From Halomicrobium salinisoli (GTDB taxonomy: Archaea > Halobacteriota > Halobacteria > Halobacteriales > Haloarculaceae), in contig NZ_CP084463.1 of the NCBI RefSeq assembly GCF_020405185.1, positions 2,914,001 to 2,978,000 on the forward strand: 64,000 bases of DNA, given 5' to 3'. The position numbers and the translations under genes are program-made. Each line of letters starts with the position of its first letter. Position 1 is the stretch's first letter. This document shows positions 1 through 9,726 of the stretch, piece by piece. The notes under the pieces were generated by a model that was not told the DNA's origin, did not search any database, and worked only from the letters and a program-made list of their open reading frames with translations.

Positions 1-549
1 GAGGAGTTCCACGACCGCGACATCACCACCTTCCTCGTCTCGAACGGCACCAACCCCGACGTCCTCGCCGACTGTGACCCGACGCAGCTGTACGTCTCCG
101 TCGACGCACCGGACCGCAAGACCTTCGACTCGACCGTCAAGGCCGTCGAGGACGGCGCCTGGGACTCGCTGATCGACACGCTGGACGTCCTCGCCGAGAA
201 GGACGACACGCGGACCGTCGTCCGGACGACGCTCGTGAAGGACCACAACATGCACCACCCCGCGTGGTACGCGGCCATGTGCGACCGCGCCGACGCCGAC
301 TTCGTCGAGATGAAGGCCTACATGCACGTCGGCCACTCGCGGGGCCGGCTGGACCGCGATTCGATGCCCAGCCACGACGAGGTCCGGGCGTTCACCGAGG
401 ACGTCCAGCGGTTCCTCCCCGACCACGACGTCATCAGGGAGGTCGAGGAGTCCCACGTCGCGATGCTGGCCCGCGACGAGGAGACCTGGGTCCCGAAACT
501 GGAGAAGGGCAGCGAGTTCTGGGAGCGGGATTCGGTGGTTAGTTACTGA
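1..549 (+). CDS. taw1: tRNA 4-demethylwyosine synthase (Taw1/TYW1), C-terminal part
   Basis: The frame is open from base 1 and ends with TGA at 547-549, so only the last 182 residues are present. The visible part matches the C-terminal half of archaeal Taw1, the radical-SAM enzyme that builds the tricyclic wyosine base next to the anticodon of tRNA-Phe from N1-methylguanosine and pyruvate. Recognisable stretches are FLVSNGTNPD near the beginning, YVSVDAPD, TLVKDHNMH, and FVEMKAYMHVG in the middle. The radical-SAM CxxxCxxC cluster would lie upstream, outside the window. A perfect hairpin follows the stop codon by three bases. Identification rests on remembered family motifs. Confidence 0.9.
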   Translation, partial: EEFHDRDITTFLVSNGTNPDVLADCDPTQLYVSVDAPDRKTFDSTVKAVEDGAWDSLIDTLDVLAEKDDTRTVVRTTLVKDHNMHHPAWYAAMCDRADADFVEMKAYMHVGHSRGRLDRDSMPSHDEVRAFTEDVQRFLPDHDVIREVEESHVAMLARDEETWVPKLEKGSEFWERDSVVSY

Positions 550-552
550 GTG

Positions 553-579
553 CGAGACGCGCTCTCTGAGCGCGTCTCG
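553..579 (+). terminator. perfect 12-bp hairpin just after the taw1 stop
   Basis: Bases 553-564 and 568-579 are exact reverse complements (12 bp) around a 3-base TCT loop, starting three bases after the taw1 stop codon. It is followed by TTG only, not by a long T-tract. It could be a 3-prime-end stabiliser, a transcript-end signal, or part of the repeat block that follows. The hairpin itself is certain and its role is inferred. Confidence 0.4.
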
Positions 580-584
580 TTGTA

Positions 585-830
585 GCGAGCGGGAGCGACG
601 TCAGGAGCGACACGCGAGCCGCGAGGTCCGAGCGAAGCGAGGACCTCGGAACGAGTGAGCGGGAGTGAGCGGAGCGAACGACACGCGAACAGCGAGGTTC
701 CGACCGCAGGGAGGAACCTCGACAGGGCGAACGGGGAGCGAAGCGACCCGTGAGCAGCGACGTTCTGAGCGGAGCGAAGAACCTCGAATAGCGAGCGGTG
801 AGCGGAGCGGACGAATCACCGGCGTTCCGG
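585..830 (+). repeat. dispersed GNA-loop hairpin repeat, locus A
   Basis: This fills most of the gene-free stretch between taw1 and the histidine kinase. It holds at least four hairpins of one plan: 622-648 (arms CGAGGTCC/GGACCTCG, loop GAGCGAAGCGA), 693-721 (9-bp arms, loop GACCGCAGGGA), 731-751 (arms ACGGG/CCCGT, loop GAGCGAAGCGA) and 762-782 (arms GTTCT/AGAAC, loop GAGCGGAGCGA). The same plan recurs at five other loci in the window. Open frames across this block are Arg/Ser/Glu-rich by-products of the repeat. No gene is seen in 550-900. Confidence 0.8.
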
Positions 831-900
831 CGGTGATCGCGGGACGCGTGGCCAGTTTTCCGCGGCGACGCTGAACGCTTCCGGCGGGCGACCAGCAGAG

Positions 901-908
901 ATATGTTA
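901..908 (+). promoter_or_regulatory. TATA-like element of the histidine kinase gene
   Basis: ATATGTTA lies about 30 nt before the ATG at 936, the spacing expected for a leaderless haloarchaeal transcript. An in-frame ATG at 903 overlaps this element and is therefore a less likely start. Confidence 0.4.
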
Positions 909-935
909 CGGACGCCACTAGAGAGCGTGTACAGA

Positions 936-3611
936 ATGGAATCGTCGTCAGAGTCCGCGCTCCGCGCCGAGATTCGGCGTCGGGAGGTCGTCGCCGACCT
1001 CGCCCAGCGGGCGCTGGAGACGGGGGACCTCGGCCGGCTCCTGGACGACGCAGCGGCCACCGTCGCCGACGCGCTCGACGCGGAGTACGGCGCCGCCTTC
1101 GAGCTTTCGCCCGACCGCGGCGAGGGGGTGCTCAGGAGCGGGGCGGGCTGGGAGAACGGAGTCGTCGGGACGGCGACGGTACCGGTGGACGGGGAGTCGC
1201 TGGTGGGGCGAGCGCTGGACGCGGGCGAGCCCGTCGTCGTCGACGACCTGACCGCCGACGGGCGCGTCCGCGGGGCGGCGCTGTTCGCCGACCGCGGCGT
1301 CGCGAGCGGCGTCAGCGCCCCCGTCGGTCCGACCGACGAGCCGTGGGGGGTCGTGGGGGCCTACGCGACCGACCAGCGGGCGTTCGCCGCGGCGGACGCG
1401 GCCCTCCTCGACGACGTCGCGGACGTCCTCGGATCGGCGGTCGAGCGCGCGCGAGTCCGCGGGGAGCCGACGGACGTCTACGGCCGCGTCTCCGACGCCG
1501 TCGTCGCCGTCGACGCCGAGTGGCGGGTGACCTACCTCGACGAGGCGGCCCGCGACCTGTTCGGCGTCGAGGGGCGGGCGGTCGGCAGGCCCGCCGGGGA
1601 CGCGATGCCCGACGGGGTCCGGGAGCGGCTCGGTCCGGACTGCGAGCGGGCGCTGGAGACGGGCGAGACAGTCGCCTTCGAGGCGTACCTGCCCGACCCG
1701 CTGGACGGGTGGTTCGCGGTGCGGGCCTACCCCTCCGGGACGGGGCTGTCGGTGTTCCTCCGCGAACTCACCGACCGCGAGCGGCCGCGCCGGCGACTGG
1801 CCGAAGAGCGGGACATGTTCGCCGAGGGGCCGGCGGTCGTCTTCCGGTGGCGCAACGAGGAGGGGTGGCCGGTCGAGTACGTCTCCGAGAACGTCGAGGA
1901 CGTGCTCGGGTACGCGCCGGCGGAACTGGAGTCCGGCGACGTCCCGTACACTGACCTGCTCCTCGATGCGGAGCGCGACCGGATCGCCGCCGAGGTCGCC
2001 GAGCACAGCGACGGGACGACCGAACGGTTCAGCCACGAGCCCTACCGCGTCCGGACGAAAGAGGGCGAGATCCGGTGGGTGAAAGACACCACGAAGGTCG
2101 TCCGCGACGAGGCCGGCGAGATCACGCACTACCTGGGGTACCTGGTCGACATCACCGAGCGCAAGGTCCGGGAGCGGGAGCTAGAGGAGTCCGAGCGCCG
2201 TTACCGGACGCTGATCGATCACTTCCCGAACGGCGCCGTCGCCCTCGTCGACGAGGACCTCCGCTACCGGACCGTCGGCGGCGAGCCCGAGCGGATCGCG
2301 GGCGCCAGCGCCGACGAGATCGAGGGCCGGCCGGTCGCCGAGGCGGTGTCGCCGGAGCTGGCCGCCGAACTGGTCCCGCGCTACGAGGCCGCTCTCGAGG
2401 GGGACGCCGACTCGTTCGAGGCGGAACTGGGCGGGCGGCACTATCGGTTCCGGATCGTGCCCGTCCGGGACGGAGACGGCGAGGCCTTCGCCGCGCTGGG
2501 GACCTCGCAGGACGTCACCGAGCGCACGGAACACGAGCGGATGCTGGCCAAGTACGAGACCATCTTCGAGACCGTCGACGACGGCATCTACGTGAAGGAC
2601 GAGGACGGTCGGTTCACGATGGTCAACGAGGCCTACGCCGAGATGACCGGCTACGACCGCGACGAGCTGCTGGGCGAGCACGCGTCGATGGTGGTCGACG
2701 AGTCGACCATCGAACAGTCGCGGGCGGCGATGACCGACGAGGACGGGACCCGGGCCGTGACGGCGGAGATCGAGACGGCCGACGGCGATCGGGTGCCGGC
2801 CGAGGCGACATTCGCCACGCTGGAGACGCGCGAGGGCGGGCGCGAGGAGATCGGCGTGGTCCGGGACGTCACCGAGCGCGAGGAGCGCGAGCGCCAGCTC
2901 GAGGCGCTGGTCGACGAACTGGAGGAGTCCAACGAGCGGCTAGAGCAGTTCGCCTACGCGGCCTCCCACGACCTGCAGGAGCCGCTGCGGATGGTCTCGA
3001 GTTACCTGCAGCTCATCGAGTCTCGGTACGCCGAGGAGCTGGACGAGGACGGCCGTGAGTTCATCGAGTTCGCGGTCGACGGCGCCGACCGGATGCGCGA
3101 CATGATCGAGGGACTGCTGGAGTACTCCCGCGTCGAGACCCGCGGCGAGCCGTTCGAGCTCGTCGACCTCGACGACGTCCTGGACGACGTCCGGCGGGAC
3201 CTCCAGATGCGGATCGCGGAAAGCGGCGCCGAGATCACCGCGGCGGACCTCCCGCGCGTCGAGGGCGACCCCGGCCAGCTCCGGCAGGTGTTCCAGAACC
3301 TGCTCGACAACGCCATCGAGTACGCCGGCGAGGACCCGCCGCGGATCCGGATCGACGCGGAGCGCCGCGCGGACCGGTGGCAGGTGTCGGTCAGCGACGA
3401 GGGGGTCGGCATCGACCCCGACGACGCCGACCGCGTCTTCGAGGTGTTCGAGCGCCTCCACGGCCGCGAGGAGCACGCGGGCACCGGCATCGGTCTGGCG
3501 CTGGTCGAGCGCATCGTCGAGCGCCACGGCGGCGACGTCCAGGTCGAGTCGGAACCCGGCGAGGGGTCGACCTTCGCGTTCACCCTGCCCGCCGCCGACG
3601 GCGGCCGGTGA
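936..3611 (+). CDS. multi-PAS sensor histidine kinase (GAF-PAS4-HisKA-HATPase)
   Basis: An 891-residue cytoplasmic sensor kinase with no membrane segments. A GAF-like domain (about residues 25-180) is followed by four PAS-type modules (about 190-285, 290-410, 415-535 and 535-655), several closing with the DITER/DVTER linker that typically ends PAS-PAC units. A HisKA dimerisation helix follows with the phospho-acceptor His678 in [13 protein letters not shown]. The HATPase domain carries the N box ([10 protein letters not shown]), G1 (SDEGVGI) and G2 (GTGIGLALV) motifs. No receiver domain or cognate regulator is adjacent, so the signal and target are unknown. The start at 936 was chosen from the TATA spacing; 903 is the alternative. 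Confidence 0.9.
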   Translation: MESSSESALRAEIRRREVVADLAQRALETGDLGRLLDDAAATVADALDAEYGAAFELSPDRGEGVLRSGAGWENGVVGTATVPVDGESLVGRALDAGEPVVVDDLTADGRVRGAALFADRGVASGVSAPVGPTDEPWGVVGAYATDQRAFAAADAALLDDVADVLGSAVERARVRGEPTDVYGRVSDAVVAVDAEWRVTYLDEAARDLFGVEGRAVGRPAGDAMPDGVRERLGPDCERALETGETVAFEAYLPDPLDGWFAVRAYPSGTGLSVFLRELTDRERPRRRLAEERDMFAEGPAVVFRWRNEEGWPVEYVSENVEDVLGYAPAELESGDVPYTDLLLDAERDRIAAEVAEHSDGTTERFSHEPYRVRTKEGEIRWVKDTTKVVRDEAGEITHYLGYLVDITERKVRERELEESERRYRTLIDHFPNGAVALVDEDLRYRTVGGEPERIAGASADEIEGRPVAEAVSPELAAELVPRYEAALEGDADSFEAELGGRHYRFRIVPVRDGDGEAFAALGTSQDVTERTEHERMLAKYETIFETVDDGIYVKDEDGRFTMVNEAYAEMTGYDRDELLGEHASMVVDESTIEQSRAAMTDEDGTRAVTAEIETADGDRVPAEATFATLETREGGREEIGVVRDVTEREERERQLEALVDELEESNERLEQFAYAASHDLQEPLRMVSSYLQLIESRYAEELDEDGREFIEFAVDGADRMRDMIEGLLEYSRVETRGEPFELVDLDDVLDDVRRDLQMRIAESGAEITAADLPRVEGDPGQLRQVFQNLLDNAIEYAGEDPPRIRIDAERRADRWQVSVSDEGVGIDPDDADRVFEVFERLHGREEHAGTGIGLALVERIVERHGGDVQVESEPGEGSTFAFTLPAADGGR

Positions 3612-3742
3612 GGTCCCCGCAGCCCCGACGAACCGGCGGAGAGTGACCAAAACACAGGAGTTATCCAGCGGACGACAGTAGTCACGGGCATCGCTATGGA
3701 CGCGACGCCAGCCAGTCGTCGACGGGTCGGGCCACCGAAGGC

Positions 3743-6091
3743 ATGACGGCGGGCCCGGACCTGCCGGTCGTTCTCGCGGCGGTCGTGCTCCCGTTCGCGG
3801 CGGTCGCGCTCGTCCCGACGGCCTACCGCCTGCTCGGGACGCGGACCGGCTACCTCGGCGCGGGCGTCGCCGCCGCCTGCTTCGCCCTGCTGGCCACCCA
3901 GTACGGCGCGACGGGCACCGTCGGGCTGGAGTGGGTCCCGTCGCTGGGCATCGCCCTCCGGTTCCGCGTCGACGGCTGGGGGCTGCTGTTCGCCCTGCTG
4001 GCCAGCGGCATCGGGGTCCTCGTGTTCACCTACTCGGCCGGCTACCTGCACCCCGGGCGGACGCTGGTCCGCTACTACGGCGCCCTGCTGGGCTTCATGG
4101 GATCGATCCTGGGCGTCGCGCTGGCCGCGGACCTGGTCGCGCTGTTCCTGTTCTGGGAGCTGACCAGCGTCTGCTCGTTCGTCCTGATCGGCTACCACGA
4201 CGACGACCCCGACTCGCGGTACGCCGCCCGGATGGCGATGTTCGTCACCGTCGGCGGCGGCCTGTTCCTGCTCGTGGCCCTCCTGTTGCTGTGGCAGGCC
4301 TCCGGCGCGGTGTTCTCGTCGCCGACGCTCTCGCTGACGGCGATGATAGAGAACGCCGACGCGATGCGGGCGGCCCTCCGCGAGCAGGGCGCCTTCCTCC
4401 CGGTGCTGCTGCTGGTCGCGGTCGGCGCCGGCTCCAAGTCGGCGCAGGTGCCGCTGCACTTCTGGCTGCCCAACGCGATGGCCGCGCCGACGCCCGTCTC
4501 CGCCTTCCTCCACTCCGCGACGATGGTGAAGGTCGGCGTCTACTTCCTCGGCCGGGTCCGCCCGCTGCTCGCCAGCACCGAGTGGACGCTTTTGTTCGCC
4601 ACGATAGGGCTGGTGACGATGACCGTGACCGCGGTGCTGGCCGTCGCCGCGACGGACGTCAAGGAGCTGCTGGCCTACTCGACGGCGAGCCACCTCGGGC
4701 TGATGGTCGCCGCGTTCGGGTTCACGACGGCCTACGGCGCGGCCGCGGGCACCTTTCACCTGCTCAACCACGCCGCGTTCAAGGCCGCTCTCTTCCTCGT
4801 GGCGGGCATCATCGCCCACGAGGCGGGCACCCGCCGGATCAACGACCTCGGCGGGCTCTGGCGGGACCTCCCCGTCACGGCCGCGATTACCGCGATCACA
4901 GCGCTCGGGATGGCCGGGATCCCCTTCTTCAACGGCTTCTACTCCAAGGAGCTGATCTTCGTCGCGGCCTACGATGCGGGCCAGGAACTGGGCGGGCTCG
5001 CCTGGGCGTTCCCCGTCCTGGCGACGCTGGCCAGCGTGTTCACGGTCCTCTATTCGCTGCGCTTCCTCGCGATGTTCGTCGGCGACAAGCCGGCCGCGCT
5101 CGGCGAGGTCCACCGGCCGCCGCTCTCCCTGCTCGTCCCGCCGGCGGTCCTCGCCGTCGTCGCCGGGACGATCGGCGTCGCGCCGGAAATCGCCGTCGGC
5201 GCCGTGGTCGAACCGGCCATCGCGGCCGTCGGCGGCGGCCCCGGCGATCCCCACTACGTGGTCCCGACCGAGTTCTCGCCCGCGGTGGCGATGACCGCCG
5301 TCGCCATCGGCGGCGGCGCGGCGGCCTACCCCTCCTACGACCGGCTCCACCGCGGGATCGGGAACGCGGTGGCGGCCGCGCCGTCCGCGCGAGCGAACTG
5401 GTGGTACGACCGCGCGCTCGACGCCGTCGACCGGGCCGGGGCGGAGTCCGTCCCGCGGGTCCAGAACGGCCTGCTGCGGACCTACGTGGGCTGGTTCGTC
5501 GGGGCAGCCTGCGGGCTGGCGTTGCTGGGCTACGCCGCGGCCGAGCTGTCCCTCCCGGCGATCGACCTGCTCGGCGTTTCGCCGACGATCCTGCTGGTGT
5601 TGCTGGTGGCCGTCCTCGCGGCGGCCACGGCGACGACCGGCCCGTCGCACGTGACGGGCGTCCTGCTGCTCTCCGTGCTGGGGTTCATGCTGGCCATCTT
5701 CTACATCCTGGCCAGCGCTCCCGACCTCGCGCTGACGCAACTGGTCGTCGAGACGCTGACGCTGGTGATCTTCCTGCTCGTGATCGAGGAGCTGCCCGCT
5801 TACTACAGCGACGTCGAGGAGTCGGTCGCGGTCAGGGACGTCGCCCTCTCGGTCGGCGTGGGCGCCACCGTCTTCGTGACCGTCCTCCTGACGACCGGCC
5901 GGACGGAGTCCGCGCTGGCGGGCTACTTCACCGAGCAGGCGATCCCGGAGGGCGGCGGCCACAACGTCGTGAACGTGATCCTCACGGACTTCCGGGCGTT
6001 CGACACGCTCGGTGAGTCGGCGGTGATCGTCATCGCCGCGATCGCAATCCTGACACTCGTCCTGACCCGAGACAGGGGTGAGTCGCCGTGA
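3743..6091 (+). CDS. mrpA: Na+/H+ antiporter subunit A (MrpA/MnhA)
   Basis: This 782-residue polytopic membrane protein is the largest subunit of the Mrp cation/proton antiporter and is related to NuoL of complex I. It has the antiporter core with a charged Glu139 in FWELTS and Lys232 in GSKSAQVPLHFWLP, the residues that form the proton path in this family. A C-terminal MbhD/DUF4040-like part (about residues 610-690, ILASAPDLALTQLVVE) and an MbhE-like tail follow, as in full-length MrpA. It is the first gene of a seven-gene operon, and its TGA overlaps the GTG of mrpB. In a halophile this complex would help export Na+ against the gradient. Confidence 0.93.
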   Translation: MTAGPDLPVVLAAVVLPFAAVALVPTAYRLLGTRTGYLGAGVAAACFALLATQYGATGTVGLEWVPSLGIALRFRVDGWGLLFALLASGIGVLVFTYSAGYLHPGRTLVRYYGALLGFMGSILGVALAADLVALFLFWELTSVCSFVLIGYHDDDPDSRYAARMAMFVTVGGGLFLLVALLLLWQASGAVFSSPTLSLTAMIENADAMRAALREQGAFLPVLLLVAVGAGSKSAQVPLHFWLPNAMAAPTPVSAFLHSATMVKVGVYFLGRVRPLLASTEWTLLFATIGLVTMTVTAVLAVAATDVKELLAYSTASHLGLMVAAFGFTTAYGAAAGTFHLLNHAAFKAALFLVAGIIAHEAGTRRINDLGGLWRDLPVTAAITAITALGMAGIPFFNGFYSKELIFVAAYDAGQELGGLAWAFPVLATLASVFTVLYSLRFLAMFVGDKPAALGEVHRPPLSLLVPPAVLAVVAGTIGVAPEIAVGAVVEPAIAAVGGGPGDPHYVVPTEFSPAVAMTAVAIGGGAAAYPSYDRLHRGIGNAVAAAPSARANWWYDRALDAVDRAGAESVPRVQNGLLRTYVGWFVGAACGLALLGYAAAELSLPAIDLLGVSPTILLVLLVAVLAAATATTGPSHVTGVLLLSVLGFMLAIFYILASAPDLALTQLVVETLTLVIFLLVIEELPAYYSDVEESVAVRDVALSVGVGATVFVTVLLTTGRTESALAGYFTEQAIPEGGGHNVVNVILTDFRAFDTLGESAVIVIAAIAILTLVLTRDRGESP

Positions 6092-6552
6092 GCACCGTCA
6101 TCACCCGGACGACGACGCGGGCCGTCGTCCCGCTGATCGTCGTCGTCGCCGCCTCGCTGTTCGTCCAGGGCCACAACCTGCCCGGCGGCGGGTTCATCGG
6201 CGGCGTCCTCACGGCCGTCGCGTTCGTGCTGATCTACATCACCTACGGGCTGGACTTCCTCGAACGGGCGCTTTTGGGCAGCGTCGCCGAGACCGGCGGC
6301 GACCCCTTCCAGGACCGCATCGTCGACGCCTACCGGCGGCTGTTCGTGTTCGGCCTGGCGCTGGCCGTCGGCAGCGGCCTGACCGCGATGGCGCTGGGCT
6401 TTCCCTTCCTCAGCCAGTCGTACGTGATCTACCACGACGTGCCGCTGTACCACGAGATCGAACTCGCGAGCGCGCTCGCCTTCGACCTGGGCATCTACTG
6501 CGTGGTCGTCGGCGGCCTGCTCACGATCCTCTCGGTGGTGGGATCGGAATGA
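6088..6552 (+). CDS. mrpB: Na+/H+ antiporter subunit B (MrpB/MnhB)
   Basis: A 154-residue four-helix membrane protein of the MnhB family, recognised by GHNLPGGGFIGG and its hydrophobic profile. It starts with GTG at 6088 in a GTGA overlap with mrpA and ends in an ATGA overlap with mrpC, which indicates translational coupling. It is needed for assembly and activity of the Mrp complex in other organisms. Confidence 0.92.
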   Translation: MSTVITRTTTRAVVPLIVVVAASLFVQGHNLPGGGFIGGVLTAVAFVLIYITYGLDFLERALLGSVAETGGDPFQDRIVDAYRRLFVFGLALAVGSGLTAMALGFPFLSQSYVIYHDVPLYHEIELASALAFDLGIYCVVVGGLLTILSVVGSE

Positions 6553-6902
6553 CGCTCGTCCTCGCCACGCTGATCGGCCTCCTGTTCGCCTTCGGCACCT
6601 ACCTCCTGCTGCGCCGGGACCTGGTGTGGGTGATCTGGGGGCTGGCCATCGTCAGCCAGGCGGCCAACGCCTACCTGCTGACGGTCGCCGGAATCGCCGT
6701 GCCGGGTCCGGATTCCGTCCCCGTCCTCGGTCACGGCGCCGAGGGGGCGGTCCCGGAGACGGCCGACCCGCTCGTCCAGGCGCTGGTGCTGACGGCCATC
6801 GTCATCAGCTTCGGGATGACCGCCTTCGCGCTGGTGGTCACCTACCGCGTCTACGAGGAGCACGACACCATCGACGTCTTCGAGATCGGGGGTGAGCGGT
6901 GA
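6549..6902 (+). CDS. mrpC: Na+/H+ antiporter subunit C (MrpC/MnhC)
   Basis: A 117-residue three-helix protein related to NuoK of complex I. The motif ALVLTAIVISFGMTAFAL and the position between mrpB and mrpD identify it. The ATG at 6549 overlaps the mrpB stop (ATGA). The stop at 6900-6902 overlaps the start of mrpD. Confidence 0.92.
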   Translation: MTLVLATLIGLLFAFGTYLLLRRDLVWVIWGLAIVSQAANAYLLTVAGIAVPGPDSVPVLGHGAEGAVPETADPLVQALVLTAIVISFGMTAFALVVTYRVYEEHDTIDVFEIGGER

Positions 6903-8512
6903 TGGCGGCCGACGCGCTCGCCGTCGCGCCGCTGCTGGTCCCGCTGCTTTCGGCGACTGCAGCGCTTCTGACGCGGCGCTGGCCCGTGATCCGGACGTCG
7001 GTCAGCGTGGCCGGCGTCGTCGCGTACGCGGGCGTCGTCGCCCTGGTCGCGTGGCGGGTCGTCGTCGCCCCGGACGCCCCCGGAGCGGTGGCCTACCAGG
7101 TCGGCGACTGGCCGGCGCCGTACGGCATCACGCTGGTCGTCGACGCGCTGTCGGCGTTCGTGCTCGTCCTGACCGCCGCCGTCGCGCTGCCGGCGATGCT
7201 GTCCTCGGTGCGGTACCTCCTCGCGGAGGACGAGGACGTCTACTACCACCCGCTGTACCACTTCCTGCTGGTGGGCATCACCGGCGCGCTGCTGACCGGC
7301 GACCTGTTCAACCTGTTCGTCTGGTTCGAGGTGCTGCTGATGGCGTCGTACGTCCTGATCGCCTTCTACGGCGGCGTCCAGCACACGCGGGCGACCCTGT
7401 GGTTCCTGGTGCTCAACATCGTCGCGAGCGCGGTCATGCTCGTCGCCATCGGCGGCCTCTACGCGACCACGGGGACGCTCAACATGGCCGACATGGCCCA
7501 GCGGCTGGCCCAGCCCGAGGCGTACGGCGTCGCCGTGGGGCCGGTCGTCGGGCTGTCGGCGCTCCTGTTCGCCGTCTTCGCGCTGAAGGCGGGCATCGTC
7601 CCCTTCCAGTTCTGGGTGCCAAGCGCCTACACCGCGGCGCCGCTGCCGGCCACCGCGCTGCTGGCCGGCGCCGTCAAGAAGGTGGGCATCTACGCCATCC
7701 TGCGGCTGTACTTCACCGTGTTCTCGGAGGCGAGCGTCCCCGTGAGCCTGCCGGGTACGGCCGGCGACTCGCCGCTCGCCTTCCTCGGGCCCGTGCTGTT
7801 GCTCATGGCGGCCGCGAGCGTCGTCTTCGGCGGCGTCGGGGCGGTCCGGGGCCGCTCTATCGAGGAGGTGCTCGCGTTCTCCAGCATCGGCCAGGTCGGG
7901 TTCATCGCGATCCCCGTGGCCATCGCCGCGCTGGTCCCGCCGTCGGCTCCGGGAGTGGCCGGGCTGTCGGCCCGGGAACTCGCCATCGCGGCCGCGCTGG
8001 TGTACGCCCTGAACCACACGCTCGCGAAGGGGATGCTGTTCCTGGCCGCGGCGACCGTCCGGAGCGCCACGGGCACGAGTCGGCTGTCCGAACTGGGCGG
8101 TCTCGCGGGCCGGTTCCCGGCGCTGTCGAGCGCGTTCATGGTCGGCGCGCTGGCGCTGATCGGCATCCCGCCGCTGTCGGGCTTCTTCGGCAAGTTCCTG
8201 GTGTTCGACGCGGCCGTCCGGGCCGACCGGACCCTGACGCTCGCGGTGCTGGTCGGCGGATCGGTGCTGACCATCGCCTACACGACACGGGCCTGGCTGC
8301 GCGGGTTCTGGGGCGAGCGGACGGCCGCGGTGGAGACGGCGGACGGCGATCCGGGGCAGGTCGCGGTCGTCGTCGTCATGGCGCTCGGCGTGGTCGCCGT
8401 CGGCGTCGGCTTCGAGGTCGTCTTCGCGTTCGCCGAGGCCGCGGCCGAGGCGGCGACCGACACCGACGCGTACGTCGACCTCGTCGCACCGACCGGAGGT
8501 GTCGAGGAATGA
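6902..8512 (+). CDS. mrpD: Na+/H+ antiporter subunit D (MrpD/MnhD)
   Basis: This 536-residue polytopic protein of the NuoM/NuoN/MrpD family is the second antiporter-like subunit of the complex. LVWFEVLLMASY carries the conserved membrane Glu, and ALKAGIVPFQFWVPSAY carries the conserved Lys. The ATG at 6902 sits in a TGATG junction with mrpC; a GTG at 6899 directly before it is an equally close alternative. The stop overlaps mrpE (ATGA). Confidence 0.93.
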   Translation: MAADALAVAPLLVPLLSATAALLTRRWPVIRTSVSVAGVVAYAGVVALVAWRVVVAPDAPGAVAYQVGDWPAPYGITLVVDALSAFVLVLTAAVALPAMLSSVRYLLAEDEDVYYHPLYHFLLVGITGALLTGDLFNLFVWFEVLLMASYVLIAFYGGVQHTRATLWFLVLNIVASAVMLVAIGGLYATTGTLNMADMAQRLAQPEAYGVAVGPVVGLSALLFAVFALKAGIVPFQFWVPSAYTAAPLPATALLAGAVKKVGIYAILRLYFTVFSEASVPVSLPGTAGDSPLAFLGPVLLLMAAASVVFGGVGAVRGRSIEEVLAFSSIGQVGFIAIPVAIAALVPPSAPGVAGLSARELAIAAALVYALNHTLAKGMLFLAAATVRSATGTSRLSELGGLAGRFPALSSAFMVGALALIGIPPLSGFFGKFLVFDAAVRADRTLTLAVLVGGSVLTIAYTTRAWLRGFWGERTAAVETADGDPGQVAVVVVMALGVVAVGVGFEVVFAFAEAAAEAATDTDAYVDLVAPTGGVEE

Positions 8513-9081
8513 AGACGCGCACCTGGCCGGTGTTCGGCGTCGCGCTCGCCGTGTTGCTGGTGTTCGTCCGCGGCGTCCAGCCCACCGCAGAGGCGGTCGC
8601 CGGCCAGTTCCTGTTCGGACTGGCCGTCGGACTGCCCATCGCGTACCTGTTCCGGCGGTTCTACCCCGACCGGGTCGATCCGGTCCACGGCGTCCGGGCG
8701 CTCCCGTACGTGGCGCTGTACCTCCTCGCCTTCCTCCGCGAGGTCGTCGTCGCCAACTTCGACCTCGCGTACCGGGCGCTCGCGCCGGGCCCGCCGCTGC
8801 ACCCCGAGGTTATCTACGTCCCGCTGCGGGTCGAGACGGACCTGGGGGTCACGAGCATCGCGAACACGGTCACGCTCACGCCCGGGACGGTCACGCTGGA
8901 CTACGACGACGAGCGCAACGCCATCTACGTCCACGTGATCGACGAGCGGGACCTGGCCGACGTCGTGGCCGCCATCCGCGAGTGGGAGGACTACGCGCTC
9001 GTGGCGCTGGACGAGCGGCGCCGCCCGGACGACGAGGCCGGCGACGTCATCGTCACCGGAGGTGAGGGCGGTGGCGACTGA
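8509..9081 (+). CDS. mrpE: Na+/H+ antiporter subunit E (MrpE/MnhE)
   Basis: This 190-residue MnhE-family protein has two or three N-terminal membrane helices followed by a soluble domain. The family hallmark TSIANTVTLTPGTVTLDY is visible near the middle. The acidic C-terminal extension (EEDYALVAL onwards) is typical of halophilic versions. It is coupled to mrpD by an ATGA overlap, and its last bases overlap the mrpF start region. Confidence 0.92.
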   Translation: MKTRTWPVFGVALAVLLVFVRGVQPTAEAVAGQFLFGLAVGLPIAYLFRRFYPDRVDPVHGVRALPYVALYLLAFLREVVVANFDLAYRALAPGPPLHPEVIYVPLRVETDLGVTSIANTVTLTPGTVTLDYDDERNAIYVHVIDERDLADVVAAIREWEDYALVALDERRRPDDEAGDVIVTGGEGGGD

Positions 9082-9364
9082 GGCGCCCGCCCCGGTGCTC
9101 GAACTGGCGGTCCGGGCGGCGCTGCTGCTGACCGCCGGCCTCTCCGTCCTGGCCGCCTACCGCGTCGTCGCGGGGCCGACCATCCCGGACCGGGTCGTCG
9201 GCCTCGACGCCATCGCGACGAACGTCGTCGCCATCGCCGTCCTGTTCGCCATCCTGACCGGCCGGGTCCTGTTCGTCACGGTCTCGCTCGTGCTCGCGAT
9301 CATCGGGTTCATCGCGACCGTCACGGTCGCGAAGTTCGTCGTCGAGGGGGACATCATCGAGTAA
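9071..9364 (+). CDS. mrpF: Na+/H+ antiporter subunit F (MrpF/MnhF)
   Basis: A 97-residue three-helix protein of the MrpF family, with VVAGPTIPDRVVGLDAIATN as the diagnostic stretch. The GTG at 9071 was chosen because a strong Shine-Dalgarno sequence, GGAGGTGA at 9058-9065, lies five bases upstream. A GTG at 9062 lies inside that ribosome-binding site and is less likely. The start is within the end of mrpE. Confidence 0.9.
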   Translation: MATEAPAPVLELAVRAALLLTAGLSVLAAYRVVAGPTIPDRVVGLDAIATNVVAIAVLFAILTGRVLFVTVSLVLAIIGFIATVTVAKFVVEGDIIE

Positions 9365-9366
9365 CC

Positions 9367-9717
9367 ATGGCCGCCACGCTCACCACCTGGATCGAGATCG
9401 CACTGATCGCCGTCGGCGCCTTCTTCCTGACCGTCGGCACCATCGGCCTGCTGCGGTTCCCGAACGTGTACAACCGGATGCACGCGACGAGCAAGCCCAC
9501 GACGCTGGGGACGGCGACCGTCTTCCTCGCCGGGTTCGTCCACTTCGGCCCCGGCGACGGCCTGCCGGCGCTGGTCGGCATCGCCTTCCTGTTCCTGACG
9601 GTCCCCACGGGCGCGCACATGATCGCCCGCTCGGCCAAGCGGATGGGCATCCCCTTCGAGTCCAACGTCACCTGGCCCGAGCTGCCCGGGACGCCGGAGG
9701 ACGACGAGGACGACTGA
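9367..9717 (+). CDS. mrpG: Na+/H+ antiporter subunit G (MrpG/MnhG)
   Basis: A 116-residue MnhG/PhaG-family membrane protein with three helices. GLLRFPNVYNRMHATSKPTT is the family signature. It starts two bases after the mrpF stop and closes the seven-gene operon. It ends in an acidic tail (EDDEDD). Confidence 0.92.
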   Translation: MAATLTTWIEIALIAVGAFFLTVGTIGLLRFPNVYNRMHATSKPTTLGTATVFLAGFVHFGPGDGLPALVGIAFLFLTVPTGAHMIARSAKRMGIPFESNVTWPELPGTPEDDEDD

Positions 9718-9726
9718 TACGCAGGC

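Noticed and set aside
539..1060. Minus-strand frame over repeat locus A with Arg/Ser-rich product
   Set aside because: Arises from reading through the hairpin repeats; similar nonsense frames occur at every repeat locus.
3002..5962. Minus-strand open frame of 986 codons opposite the histidine kinase and mrpA
   Set aside because: Arg/Asp/Gln-rich shadow of two certain plus-strand genes; long antisense frames are expected at this GC content.
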